The notes beneath the pieces were generated by a model, which worked only from the letters and a program-made list of their open reading frames with translations, had not been told where the DNA came from and ran no database searches. A stretch of 64,000 nucleotides of DNA from NCBI GenBank assembly GCA_028868535.1, contig JAGWUH010000008.1:38218-102217 (forward strand). The letters are read 5' to 3'. This stretch comes from Sphingomonadales bacterium (GTDB taxonomy: Bacteria > Pseudomonadota > Alphaproteobacteria > Sphingomonadales > Sphingomonadaceae). Positions within the stretch are counted from its first letter, which is position 1, and each line of letters begins with the position of its first letter. Both the position numbers and the translations under genes were made by a program. Below are positions 9,106-18,751 of the stretch, piece by piece.

Positions 9106-10431
9106 ATGGCTGCGCCGGCGATCGACAAGGACGCTCCCAAGATTTGCCCGGTGAAGCCGGGCGACCCGAATTACCTGGACGAGGCCTCGCTGGTCTACGA
9201 GGACATCCTCGCGAACCCCGAGCCCTATTACGAGGCGATGCGCGAGCACGATCCCGTGCACTACGACAAGAAGCTGCAGATGTGGCTGATCACGCGCTAT
9301 GAGGACCTGCAGACGGTCAACGCCGATCCGAACCTCTACGCCGTCGGCGCCGGTTATCGCGAGCAGTATTCGAAGGGCTTCTTCGAGGAGTTCAAGGCGA
9401 TCCTCGAAAAGGACGGCGGCGGCTTCTTTCCCGACGCGATCATGTCCGAGCCGCCTTATCACACCCGCATTCGCCGGCTGATCGAGGGCACGTTCACCGC
9501 GCACAAGGTCAAGGAACTGGAAGGCCGCATCCGCAAGGTCGTGGTGGACCTCATCGACAGCTTTGCCGGGAACGGCTCGTGCGACGCGGTGCGCGACTTC
9601 GCGATCCCGGTGACGATCCACGTGATCTGCGAGCAGCTCGGCATCTCGCTCTACGACGCCAAGAAGATCTCGCGCTGGTCGGAGGCGGTGACCGCGCAGA
9701 TCGGGCGGATGCAGAACCGCGAGCAGATGATCGAGAATGCCAGGCATATCTGCGAGTTGCAGAAGTATCTTATCAACGAGATGAAGGATCGGGAGGCGAA
9801 CCCGAAGAACGACCTGATCTCGGGAATCGTCCACGCCAGCGTCACGCACGAAGACGGCACGGTGGAGAAGCTGACCTTCGAGGAGGCGGTCTCGATTGTC
9901 CGCGCGGTTCTGATCGCCGGCAACGACACCACGGCGACGGCGCTCGGCAACCTCGCCTACCTGCTGGCGACGCGGCCCGACCTGGCCGAGGCGCTGTACG
10001 AGAACGTCGACGATGATCGTTTCGTCACGCGGTTCGTCGAGGAGCACCTGCGGCGGATGCCGCCGATCCGAGGCCTCTCACGCCTGACGATGGAAGACAC
10101 CGTGCTCAACGGCAAGCACCTGCCGAAGGGCTCGCACCTGCTCAACGTCTACGGCTCGGGCAATCACGATCCGCAGCAGTTCCCCGATCCGCTCGAATTC
10201 AAGATGGACCGGCCCAACCTCGGCCGCCACGTCGTGTTCGGCGGCGGCGTCCACCGCTGCATCGGCCTGGCGCTGGCGCGCATGGAAGTGAAGATCGTCG
10301 CGCAGGAGCTGATCCGGCGGGTCAAGGACCTGCGGCTGGCGATCGATCCCGGGGATATTCGCTACATGCCGACCGTGGCCACCCAGACGATCGCCAACCT
10401 GCCGGTGACGTTCTCGCGGCGCGAAGGCTAG
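9106..10431 (+). CDS. Cytochrome P450
   Basis: I-helix LIAGNDTTATA and heme-binding FGGGVHRCIGLALARME motifs. Confidence 0.95.
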   Translation: MAAPAIDKDAPKICPVKPGDPNYLDEASLVYEDILANPEPYYEAMREHDPVHYDKKLQMWLITRYEDLQTVNADPNLYAVGAGYREQYSKGFFEEFKAILEKDGGGFFPDAIMSEPPYHTRIRRLIEGTFTAHKVKELEGRIRKVVVDLIDSFAGNGSCDAVRDFAIPVTIHVICEQLGISLYDAKKISRWSEAVTAQIGRMQNREQMIENARHICELQKYLINEMKDREANPKNDLISGIVHASVTHEDGTVEKLTFEEAVSIVRAVLIAGNDTTATALGNLAYLLATRPDLAEALYENVDDDRFVTRFVEEHLRRMPPIRGLSRLTMEDTVLNGKHLPKGSHLLNVYGSGNHDPQQFPDPLEFKMDRPNLGRHVVFGGGVHRCIGLALARMEVKIVAQELIRRVKDLRLAIDPGDIRYMPTVATQTIANLPVTFSRREG

Positions 10432-10434
10432 GCC

Positions 10435-11280
10435 TTGGCGGGAGAACTGGCAGGCAAGGTCGCGCTCGTCACCGGCGGCGCCGGCGGCATCGGCAAGGCC
10501 ACGGTCGAGCTGTTCGCGGCCGAGGGCGCCCGGGTGGTGATCGCGGACGTCAACGATGCGGCCGGCGATGCGCTGGCCGCGGCGCTGGGCGATGCGGCGG
10601 TGTACCAGCGCACCGACGTTTCCGACCGTGCGGCGATCCAGGCCGCGGTGGACTGCGCGGTGGCGGAATTCGGCGCGCTGGACATCATGGTCAACAATGC
10701 CGGCATCTCGTGCCAGGCCTATCCCGACTTCCTCGACGACCGGCTCGATGATTTCGACCGGGTGATGCACGTCAACCTGCTTGGCCCGATGCTGGGCACG
10801 CAGTTCGCGGCGCGACAGATGAAGGCGCAAGGCACCGGCGGCGCGATCATCAACACCGCCTCGATCGCCGGCACGCTGGCCGGGCAGGCGATGATGACCT
10901 ATCGCGCCGGCAAGGCGGCGCTGATCCAGTTCAGCAAGTCGGCGGCGATCGACCTGGGCAAGCACGGCATCCGCGTCAATTGCCTGGTGCCGGGGCACAT
11001 CCGGACGCCGATGAGCTCGTTCCAGCAGGGCGCGAGCGCGGAGACCGTGGCGCGGCTGGAAGCGGCGATCAACGAGATCTACCTGTCGAACCAGGTGCTC
11101 AAGCGCCGGGGCGAGCCCGAGGACTGCGCCTATGCCGCGCTGATGCTGTGCAGCCCGCGCGCGGTCCACATGACCGGGGTGGTGCTGCCGGTCGAGGGCG
11201 GGGTGACGGCGGGCGATCCGGTCAACCACCTTGCCGACATCGTCGCCGCGCGCCGCGCGATCCTCGGCGAGGGAACCTGA
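10435..11280 (+). CDS. SDR family oxidoreductase
   Basis: TTG start; KVALVTGGAGGIGKATVELFAAEGARVVIADVN...NNAGIS...YRAGKAAL. Confidence 0.9.
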   Translation: MAGELAGKVALVTGGAGGIGKATVELFAAEGARVVIADVNDAAGDALAAALGDAAVYQRTDVSDRAAIQAAVDCAVAEFGALDIMVNNAGISCQAYPDFLDDRLDDFDRVMHVNLLGPMLGTQFAARQMKAQGTGGAIINTASIAGTLAGQAMMTYRAGKAALIQFSKSAAIDLGKHGIRVNCLVPGHIRTPMSSFQQGASAETVARLEAAINEIYLSNQVLKRRGEPEDCAYAALMLCSPRAVHMTGVVLPVEGGVTAGDPVNHLADIVAARRAILGEGT

Positions 11281-11350
11281 TTTTGGAATGGGACCGGGTC
11301 GTCTCGAGGGAAGGACGGACCGGTTCCGGATACGCAAGGGAGGAGAGACC

Positions 11351-13606
11351 ATGCGCAAGTTGATGACGGCGGTGCTGCTGGGCGGCACCGCGATGACAGG
11401 GTTGCCCGCGTTCGCGCAGGACAGGCCGGCGGACGCGGCAAGCGGCGATATCATCGTCACCGCGCGCCGGCAGAACGAGAACCTCGAGCGGGTGCCGGCA
11501 GCCATCACCGCGTTCAGCGCCGCCAACCTCGAGGCGCGCAGCGTGCGCTCCGATTCCGATCTGCAGGCGGCAACGCCGGGCCTGACCATCCGCCAGACCC
11601 AAGGCAACAACTCGCTCACCTATTCGATCCGCGGCCAGACTGCCGACACGTTCTCGGGCACGCCTTCGGCGGTGATCGCCTACCTGAACGAAGTGCCGCT
11701 GACGATCGCCAGTGCCTCGTCGTTCTACGATCTCGAATCGGTGCAGGTGCTGAAAGGCCCGCAGGGCACGCTGTTCGGCCGCAACGCCACCGGCGGCGCC
11801 GTGCTGTTCACCAGCGCCAAGCCGACCGACAAGCTGGAGGCGCGGATCACCGGCCGCTTCGGCAACCTGGCGCTGCGCGAGGGCGAGGGCATGATCAACC
11901 TGCCGCTGAGCGGGGACAAGGCGATGCTGCGCGTCGCCTTCGACATCCTGCGCAAGGACGGCTACATCCACAACGTCTTCAACAACCAGACGCTGGGCAA
12001 CCAGGAGCGCAACTCGGCGCGCGCCTCGCTGACGCTGAAGCCGGCGGACGGCATCGTCAACACCACCGTGTTCCAGTACGAGGGGGTCGACGGCACCAAC
12101 ACCGGCGCATCCTATGCCTGGTCGATCTATGGCTGCGGCCGGTTCAACGGGTTCGCGCTGAACTGCAACTCGTCGTTCCTGATCCCCTACCTGGCGGCGC
12201 AGAAGACGCTGGGCCTCTACCAGACCAACCACCCGGGCGATGCCCGCCACCACGGCTTCTCGTGGCAACTGTCGAACACCACCAGCTATGCCGCCGGCGA
12301 CAACCTGACGGTGAAGAACATCTTCGGCGCCAGCCGGGCGCGGGTGAATTCGGTGCAGCCGCAGCTCGGCGTGCCTTACGTGACGATCGCGACCTACGAC
12401 CAGAAGACCGGCAACACCGGCAACAATCTCGAGGTGAAGACGATCAGCGAGGAACTGCAGCTCCAGGGCAAGGCGCTCGACGGCCGGCTGAACTATACCG
12501 CCGGCGTCTACTTCCAGTGGCAGGCCACCGACACGATCTGGCCGCAGACCTACTTCCTCAACCCGCCCTATCCGCCGACCTTCGGCACCTGCACCGCCGG
12601 CGCCTGCGTCACCAGCGCGTTCCGCACGCACGACCAGACCAGCGCGGTCTATGCGCAGGCGACCTACGCGTTGACCGATGCGCTGAAGGTCACCGGCGGC
12701 GTCCGCTACACGTGGGACAAGATCAAGTTCTCGCAGCTCAACGTCGCCGACAATCCGTTCTACGGCACGTTCCCGGACGAAAGCCGCACGTTCCACGATC
12801 CGTCGTGGGAAGTCGGCCTCGAATACCAGGCGACCCCGGAGCTGTTCGCCTATGTCAAAACGCGCGGCTCGTTCCGCGCCGGGGGCTTCAACGGCGCCGC
12901 CGTGCCGCTGAACATTCCGGCGGTGCAGGGCGGCAACCAGTTCAACGCCGAGCACACGCAGGACATCGAGGGCGGCATCAAGTATCGCGGCGAGATCGCG
13001 GGCGTGCGCACCACGATCAACATCGATGCGTTCAACCAGTGGGTGCAGGACGTCCAGCGCGTCGAGTTCCCGCCGCCGGCGGCGGTGACGGTGAACGTGC
13101 CGTCGCAGATCGTCACCGGCATCGAGGGCGAGGCCAGCTTCCGCCTGTCGGACATGGTGGAGGTCGGCTGGCAGGGGGCCTATGTCGATGCGCGCTACAC
13201 GAACGGCAACGTCACCATCAAGGGCGTGCCGTATCTCTACGGCCCGGTCGCGGACACGCCGAAGTGGTCGGGCACGCTGTGGGCGCAGCTCAACCTGCCG
13301 ATGCCCGCATCGCTGGGTGAAGTCAGCCTGCGCGCCGATCTCTACGGCCAGACCGGGCAGTACTTCTCCAACGCCTCGTCGAGCCTGGTGCCCAAGACGT
13401 TCCTGCCCGGTTATGCGCTGCTCAACGGCCGGATCAGCTGGAACCACGTGATGCAGTCGGGGCTGTCGCTGGCGGTGTTCTCCCGCAACCTCGGCAATCG
13501 CGGCTACTTCGTCGGCGGGATGCCGCTGGGTGCGGCGCTCGGCCACAACGCCGCCGCCGTGGGTGAGCCGCGGACCTATGGCGTGGAGGCCAGCTACCGG
13601 TTCTGA
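11351..13606 (+). CDS. TonB-dependent outer membrane receptor
   Basis: Signal peptide MRKLMTAVLLGGTAMTGLPAFAQ, TonB-box-like DIIVTARRQNENLERVP, plug LKGPQGTLFGRNATGGAV, C-terminal YGVEASYRF. Confidence 0.95.
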   Translation: MRKLMTAVLLGGTAMTGLPAFAQDRPADAASGDIIVTARRQNENLERVPAAITAFSAANLEARSVRSDSDLQAATPGLTIRQTQGNNSLTYSIRGQTADTFSGTPSAVIAYLNEVPLTIASASSFYDLESVQVLKGPQGTLFGRNATGGAVLFTSAKPTDKLEARITGRFGNLALREGEGMINLPLSGDKAMLRVAFDILRKDGYIHNVFNNQTLGNQERNSARASLTLKPADGIVNTTVFQYEGVDGTNTGASYAWSIYGCGRFNGFALNCNSSFLIPYLAAQKTLGLYQTNHPGDARHHGFSWQLSNTTSYAAGDNLTVKNIFGASRARVNSVQPQLGVPYVTIATYDQKTGNTGNNLEVKTISEELQLQGKALDGRLNYTAGVYFQWQATDTIWPQTYFLNPPYPPTFGTCTAGACVTSAFRTHDQTSAVYAQATYALTDALKVTGGVRYTWDKIKFSQLNVADNPFYGTFPDESRTFHDPSWEVGLEYQATPELFAYVKTRGSFRAGGFNGAAVPLNIPAVQGGNQFNAEHTQDIEGGIKYRGEIAGVRTTINIDAFNQWVQDVQRVEFPPPAAVTVNVPSQIVTGIEGEASFRLSDMVEVGWQGAYVDARYTNGNVTIKGVPYLYGPVADTPKWSGTLWAQLNLPMPASLGEVSLRADLYGQTGQYFSNASSSLVPKTFLPGYALLNGRISWNHVMQSGLSLAVFSRNLGNRGYFVGGMPLGAALGHNAAAVGEPRTYGVEASYRF

Positions 13607-13628
13607 TTCCATCGGCCAGACGATCCCC

Positions 13629-13664
13629 GAACGGGCGCGCGGGCACATGCTTGCGCGCCCGTTC
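13629..13664 (+). terminator. Hairpin downstream of the TonB receptor (putative terminator)
   Basis: Perfect 12-bp stem gaacgggcgcgc/gcgcgcccgttc with a 12-nt loop; no strong U-tract. Confidence 0.55.
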
Positions 13665-13666
13665 TA

Positions 13667-13682
13667 GATAGTGCTTACTATC
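13667..13682. promoter_or_regulatory. Palindrome GATAGT-gctt-ACTATC, putative operator
   Basis: Perfect 6-4-6 inverted repeat 22 bp upstream of the ATG at 13705. Confidence 0.4.
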
Positions 13683-13704
13683 GAAAACCTGTGGGAGAGA
13701 TTCG

Positions 13705-14763
13705 ATGGATTGGTGCGGTGGACTGGAGCCCGAACTCGACCGTTCGATGATCCGGGAAAAGCCGGCCGATCCCGAACTGCGCGAAAGCGCGTCGGTCTGG
13801 CTGTTCGCCGATGACGGCAGCTTCGCGATGCCGCGCATGGGCATCGAGGCGGTCGGCGCGGTCTGGGAGAACCACCGCTACGACGGCAACTTCGCGTTCC
13901 CCGGCGGCCGCGTCCTGCGGGTATCCCGGCACGCGCCGACGCTGTCGACCCTGGCCGGCGACGGCAGCCACTCGGTGCTCGGGGCCGGGGGTCTGCAGTT
14001 CCGCTGCATCGAGCCGTTCCGCAAGTGGTCGATGCGCTTCGAGGACACGATCCTCGAAAGCACCAGCATCGAGCAGATCAGGGGCAACTTCCGCGTCTAT
14101 GTCGAGGCGCTCGAACCAGCCGGTGCGAAGCGCACCCCGATCCTGCTGGAAGCCGAACTGGACATGGCCGCGCCCGGCTGGACGCAGGACCTACGGCCCG
14201 CCGCGCTTGCCAGGATGACCGAGGCCGAGCGCATCGATGCCGGGCTGATGGGCTTCGGCTGGCGGGTGGAGCAGGTGTTCCGCGGCACCGCCCGGCTGAC
14301 GATCGACGGGGCCACCCGCGAATTCGCCTGCACTGGCAACCGCATCCACCGGCAGAGCGTGCGGCCGATGGGCGCGTTTCGCGGGCACTGCTGGCAGGCG
14401 GCCAGCTTTCCCGATGGCCGCGCGTTCGGCTATTGCGCCTATCCGCCGCGCGCGGACGGCAGCACCTACAACGATGGCTACATCTGGCAGGACGGGACGT
14501 GGCACAAGGCGCGGGCGACGAAGATCCCGTTTCTGCGCAACATCCAGCCCGGTGGAGACGACGTGTCGCTGGAACTCGAATCGGACCTCGGCGTGACCCG
14601 GATCGCCGGCGTCACCACGCTCGGCAGCTTCCACATCGCCAACCCGGGCACCAACGGCATGAACAACAACCAGTCCGCCGCGAAGTACACCTGGGACGGG
14701 GTGGAGGCGTACGGCATGATCGAGCGCTCGTCGCCGGTCGAGCTCTGCACGGTGCGCAGCTAG
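13705..14763 (+). CDS. Hypothetical protein, possibly of the DUF7064/DUF7065-type lipid/terpenoid-associated family
   Basis: Uninterrupted 352-aa ORF, MDWCGGLEPELDRSMIREKPADPELRESASVWLFADDGSFAMPRMGIEAVGAVWENHRYDGN...; family assignment tentative. Confidence 0.6.
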   Translation: MDWCGGLEPELDRSMIREKPADPELRESASVWLFADDGSFAMPRMGIEAVGAVWENHRYDGNFAFPGGRVLRVSRHAPTLSTLAGDGSHSVLGAGGLQFRCIEPFRKWSMRFEDTILESTSIEQIRGNFRVYVEALEPAGAKRTPILLEAELDMAAPGWTQDLRPAALARMTEAERIDAGLMGFGWRVEQVFRGTARLTIDGATREFACTGNRIHRQSVRPMGAFRGHCWQAASFPDGRAFGYCAYPPRADGSTYNDGYIWQDGTWHKARATKIPFLRNIQPGGDDVSLELESDLGVTRIAGVTTLGSFHIANPGTNGMNNNQSAAKYTWDGVEAYGMIERSSPVELCTVRS

Positions 14764-15545
14764 GCGCAGAAACCGGCGATCGCTTCGGCCACTGCCCCGG
14801 GGCATTCGAGATGCAGCATGTGCCCGGCTGCGAAGTCGCGTCGCGCCACGTCCGGCGCCGAGCCGGCGATGACATCGGCGATCAGCCGCATGTCGGCGAC
14901 GTCGTGCGTCCCGCTGAGCAGCAGGGTCGGGCACGCCAGCTCCGGCAGTCGCTCGACGTCGGGCAGCTCGGGCCGCTGATCGTCGGCGAACCATTGCCGC
15001 CCGTGATAGGCCTCGATTTCCGCGCGCAGTTCCGGCCCGGCATCCGATTCCCGCGCCCGGGCGAACATCGGGTGCCGCCACCACAGCGCGCGTGCGGTCG
15101 CGAGATCGCCCGCCCGTGCCGCGCGCGAGACGGCGCGCCACAGCGTCTTCCACGCGTCCGACCATTCCCAGCCGACGACAGCGGGACTCACCAGCACCAG
15201 CCGTGCGACCCGTTCGGGATGGTTCAGCGCGAAGTTCAGCGCCACCGCGCCGCCCATCGATACGCCGACCAGGCTCGCCCGTGCGACGCCGCGCGCATCG
15301 AGCAGCGCCAGCACGTCATCGGCGTGGGAAAAGGCGAACCCCGGCTCGGCGAGCGAACGCCCGAACCCGCGCAAGTCATGCCGCAGCAGGGGAAGCCGAT
15401 CGGGCATCAGCGCCCAGACCCGGTTCCAGTCCGCGGCGCTGCCCGCCATGCCGTGGAGAAAGGCGATGCGGTCGCCGGCATCCGGACCGCGCGCTTCGCC
15501 GTGCAGCAGGCCGCCGGCGACGGAAACGGTGAAAGCGCGGGTCAT
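14760..15545 (-). CDS. Alpha/beta fold hydrolase
   Basis: MTRAFTVSVAGGLLHGEARGPDAGDRIAFLHGMAGSAADWN...LVGVSMGGAVALNFAL (GxSxGG). Confidence 0.88.
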   Translation of the reverse strand: MTRAFTVSVAGGLLHGEARGPDAGDRIAFLHGMAGSAADWNRVWALMPDRLPLLRHDLRGFGRSLAEPGFAFSHADDVLALLDARGVARASLVGVSMGGAVALNFALNHPERVARLVLVSPAVVGWEWSDAWKTLWRAVSRAARAGDLATARALWWRHPMFARARESDAGPELRAEIEAYHGRQWFADDQRPELPDVERLPELACPTLLLSGTHDVADMRLIADVIAGSAPDVARRDFAAGHMLHLECPGAVAEAIAGFCA

Positions 15546-15612
15546 GCAGCGGCTCCGGCGAGGCGGTCCGATGCTTGTCGGAGCCTCGCCGGAGCTTTGC
15601 AAGCGTCGTGGA

Positions 15613-16380
15613 TCAGGCCGAACCCATGTAGCGGCCGCCGTTCACGCTGATCGTCTGCCCGGTCATGTAGCCACCCTCCTCGGAGGCCAGGAACGCGGCG
15701 GCGGCGGCGATATCCTCGCCGGTGCCGATGCGGCGGACCGGCAGTGCCGCGCCATAGGCCTCGACCGCGCCCGGCCGCTGCATGATCTCGGCGCTGCGCA
15801 GCATCGGCGTGTCGATCGAGCCCGGGGGAATCATGTTGGCGGTGATGCCGTGCTTGCCAAGTGCCTGCGCCAGGCACTTGGTGAAGCCGAGCAGGCCGCC
15901 CTTGGAGCTGGTGTAATGCGTCTGGAGTTCCGAACCCGACTGGACCGACGAGGAGGTGATGTTGATGATCCGGCCCCAGTTCGCAGCGATCATGTCGGGC
16001 ACGCATTCCTGCGTCACCCAGAACGGGCCGAACATGTTGATGCGGAACACGCGCTCCAGCAGCTCGGGCGAAATCGACAGGAAATCGTCGAACGGCGCGA
16101 TGCCGGCGTTGTTGACCAGGATGGCGATCGGCCCGAGTTCCTGGCGCGTGCGGTCCGCAGCGGCCTTGATCGCGGCGCGGTCCGAGCAGTCGGCGGCGAT
16201 GGCGATCGCGGTGCCGCCGGCATCGCGCACCAGTTGCGCGGTTTCCTCGGCACCCGCCCCGTTGATGTCCCAGATGGCGATCCGGGCGTTGTCCTCGGCC
16301 AGGCGCAGCGCCATGGCGCGTCCCATGCCCGAGCCCGCGCCGGTGATGACGGCGACTTTTCCGTTCAGTGATCTGGTCAT
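15613..16380 (-). CDS. SDR family oxidoreductase
   Basis: MTRSLNGKVAVITGAGSGMGRAMALRLAEDNARIAIWDING; NNAGIA; YTSSKGG. Confidence 0.92.
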   Translation of the reverse strand: MTRSLNGKVAVITGAGSGMGRAMALRLAEDNARIAIWDINGAGAEETAQLVRDAGGTAIAIAADCSDRAAIKAAADRTRQELGPIAILVNNAGIAPFDDFLSISPELLERVFRINMFGPFWVTQECVPDMIAANWGRIINITSSSVQSGSELQTHYTSSKGGLLGFTKCLAQALGKHGITANMIPPGSIDTPMLRSAEIMQRPGAVEAYGAALPVRRIGTGEDIAAAAAFLASEEGGYMTGQTISVNGGRYMGSA

Positions 16381-16485
16381 GTTCTGCTTCCTACGATTGG
16401 CAATTGGCGGCGCAACGGCTGCGCTTGCTGAACGGCTGAACAGCAGGACGGCGCGTACGTCAACCGCCCAGGCGAAATTCGCGGC

Positions 16486-16977
16486 TCAGCCGCGTTCGGC
16501 GAAACCGCCGTACCGGCCTTTGTGGAACAGCATCGGATCGGCATCGCGCAGCGTTTCCAGCCGGAGGACACGTCCCAGCACGAAGACATGGTCCCCGGCG
16601 TCGGTCACAGAGTGGATCCGGCATTCGATCGCCGCGATCACGTCGGGCAACTGCGGCAGCCCGTGGTTGGTCACCGAGAACTCCACCCCGGCGAACTTGT
16701 CTCCCTTCCCGGCGATCTGCGCGCACAGGGCCTTCTGGTCGCTGCCCAGCACATTGACGCAAAAGTGCCCGGCTGCCTCGATCTGCGGCCAGGTGCTGCT
16801 CTTGCGGTCGGGGAGGAAACCTACCAGCGGCGGATCGATCGAGACCGAAGTGAAGGTGCCCACCACCATGCCCACCGGCTGGCCGGCGGCATTCATCGCG
16901 GTGATGACGCTGACGCCGGTCGGATAGGCTCCCAGCACCTGGCGGAAGTTCGCCGCTTCGATCACCACTTCGCTCAA
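16486..16977 (-). CDS. Flavin reductase family protein
   Basis: FRQVLGAYPTGVSVITAMNAAGQPVGMVVGTFTSVSIDPPLVGFLPDRKSSTWPQIEAAGHFCVNVL; flavin reductase-like domain signature. Confidence 0.9.
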   Translation of the reverse strand: MSEVVIEAANFRQVLGAYPTGVSVITAMNAAGQPVGMVVGTFTSVSIDPPLVGFLPDRKSSTWPQIEAAGHFCVNVLGSDQKALCAQIAGKGDKFAGVEFSVTNHGLPQLPDVIAAIECRIHSVTDAGDHVFVLGRVLRLETLRDADPMLFHKGRYGGFAERG

Positions 16978-17103
16978 GGTCCGGCTCCCCGCTCACCGCT
17001 TTTCGGCTGCTTCCGTGGCAGAGCCGCCCGGCGAGGGCAAGCATCGATACGCGCGCGAACGCAGGAATCGTCTTGCCTGCCGGACGCCAAAAGTGCAGGG
17101 AAC

Positions 17104-17117
17104 TAATCGATCGATTA
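17104..17117. promoter_or_regulatory. Perfect palindrome TAATCGATCGATTA, putative operator
   Basis: 14-bp perfect palindrome in the divergent gap between the flavin reductase and the aldehyde dehydrogenase. Confidence 0.45.
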
Positions 17118-17184
17118 AACCCGTAACCAGCCGGGCGGGGGGCTTGCCTTCAGCCCGGCGATACCTGTCATTCGAGGAAAGACC

Positions 17185-18657
17185 ATGGCCGCTGCCCAGC
17201 CAATCAACGATACGCCCGAGGCGAAGGAAGTCGCCGCGCTCATCGCCCGCAGCCGCGCGGCGCAGGCGCAGATCGAGAACGCCACGCAGGAGCAGGTGGA
17301 TCGGTGGATCCGCGGCATGGTCTATGCCGTCGCGCGCGAGGACATCGCCGAGATGATCGCGCAGCACACCGTCGACGAGAGCCAGCTCGGCAACTACGAC
17401 GGCAAGTACCTGAAGATCTTCCGCAAGACCCGCGCGGCGCTGCTCGACATCATCCACGACAAGTCGGTGGGCGTGATCGAGGAGGACGTCGAGCGCCAGA
17501 TCGTCAAGATTGCCAAGCCGGTCGGCGTGATCGGCGCGCTTTCGCCCTCGACCAACCCCGAGGCGACGCCGGTGATCAAGTCGATCTGCGCGATCAAGGG
17601 CCGCAACTCGATCATCATCGCCCCGCACCCGCGCGCCAAGGTCACCAATGCGCTGATCTGCAACAAGATGCGCGCGGCGCTGGAGCTGATGGGCGCGCCG
17701 GCCGATCTGGTCATCCCGATCGAGACGCCGTCGGTGGAAAAGACCAACGAGCTGATGCGCCAGTGCGACCGCGTGCTCGCCACCGGTGGCGGGCCGATGG
17801 TCCACGCGGCCTACTCGTCGGGCACCCCGGCGCTCGGCGTCGGCGTCGGCAACGCGGTGATCACGGTGGACGACAGCGCCAACCTTGACGAGGCGGCTGA
17901 GAAGATCCGCATCTCCAAGACGCTGGACCTGGCGGCGTCGTGCTCGTCGGACAATTCGGTGATCCTGTTCGATTCGATCTACCACGTCATGCTCGAGAAG
18001 CTCGAGCACCAGGGCGGGTTCGTCGTCGAGGGCGAGAACAAGGTGAAGCTCCAGAACACGATCTGGGTCGATGGCCACCTCAACACCGCGATCGTCGCCC
18101 AGCCGGCGGACAAGATCGCCGGCATGGCCGGGATCGCGCTGCCCGAGGGCAAGACCTTCTTCATCGTGCCCGAAACCGGGTTCGGCCCCGACTATCCGTT
18201 CTCGGGCGAGAAGCTGTCGGTGACGATGGCGCTGTACCGCGCCAAGGACATCGACGAGGCGATTGCGCTGACCAACGGCATCCAGGGCTACCAGGGCCGT
18301 GGCCACTCGTGCGGCATCTACTCGTACAACGACGACAACATCATGAAGCTGGCGATGCAGACCTACACCAGCCGCGTGATGGTCAACCAGCCGCAGGCGC
18401 CGTCGAACTCGGGCAACGTCTGGAACGGCATGCGCCAGACCTTCTCGCTGGGCTGCGGCTCGTGGGGCGGCAACGCCACCAACAACAACATCTCGTGGAA
18501 GGACCTGATCAACGAGACCTGGGTCTCGAAGAACCTGCCCGAGGTCAAGCAGATCCCCGACGACGAGGCGCTGTTCGGCGCCGACATCGTCGCCCTGATC
18601 GACGGCGCCGTGCCCAAGCCGGCCGAAAGCCACGCCCAGATCGATACCGTGATCTGA
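17185..18657 (+). CDS. Acylating aldehyde dehydrogenase (sulfoacetaldehyde dehydrogenase-like family)
   Basis: VGVIGALSPSTNPEATPVIKSICAIKGRNSIIIAPHPRA...LDLAASCSSDNSVI (catalytic Cys region); CoA-acylating ALDH architecture. Confidence 0.82.
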   Translation: MAAAQPINDTPEAKEVAALIARSRAAQAQIENATQEQVDRWIRGMVYAVAREDIAEMIAQHTVDESQLGNYDGKYLKIFRKTRAALLDIIHDKSVGVIEEDVERQIVKIAKPVGVIGALSPSTNPEATPVIKSICAIKGRNSIIIAPHPRAKVTNALICNKMRAALELMGAPADLVIPIETPSVEKTNELMRQCDRVLATGGGPMVHAAYSSGTPALGVGVGNAVITVDDSANLDEAAEKIRISKTLDLAASCSSDNSVILFDSIYHVMLEKLEHQGGFVVEGENKVKLQNTIWVDGHLNTAIVAQPADKIAGMAGIALPEGKTFFIVPETGFGPDYPFSGEKLSVTMALYRAKDIDEAIALTNGIQGYQGRGHSCGIYSYNDDNIMKLAMQTYTSRVMVNQPQAPSNSGNVWNGMRQTFSLGCGSWGGNATNNNISWKDLINETWVSKNLPEVKQIPDDEALFGADIVALIDGAVPKPAESHAQIDTVI

Positions 18658-18751
18658 TCCGCTCCGCCGGGTCCGCGGGCGCGGACCCGGCGCCGGGCAC
18701 CGGGGCATGGCCTGCCGCGCGCGGGCCGGGGAAGAGGCGAGACCACAGACA

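Noticed and set aside
11222-13648. 808-aa minus-strand ORF opposite the TonB receptor
   Set aside because: Shadow frame of a clear TonB receptor; no domain signature.
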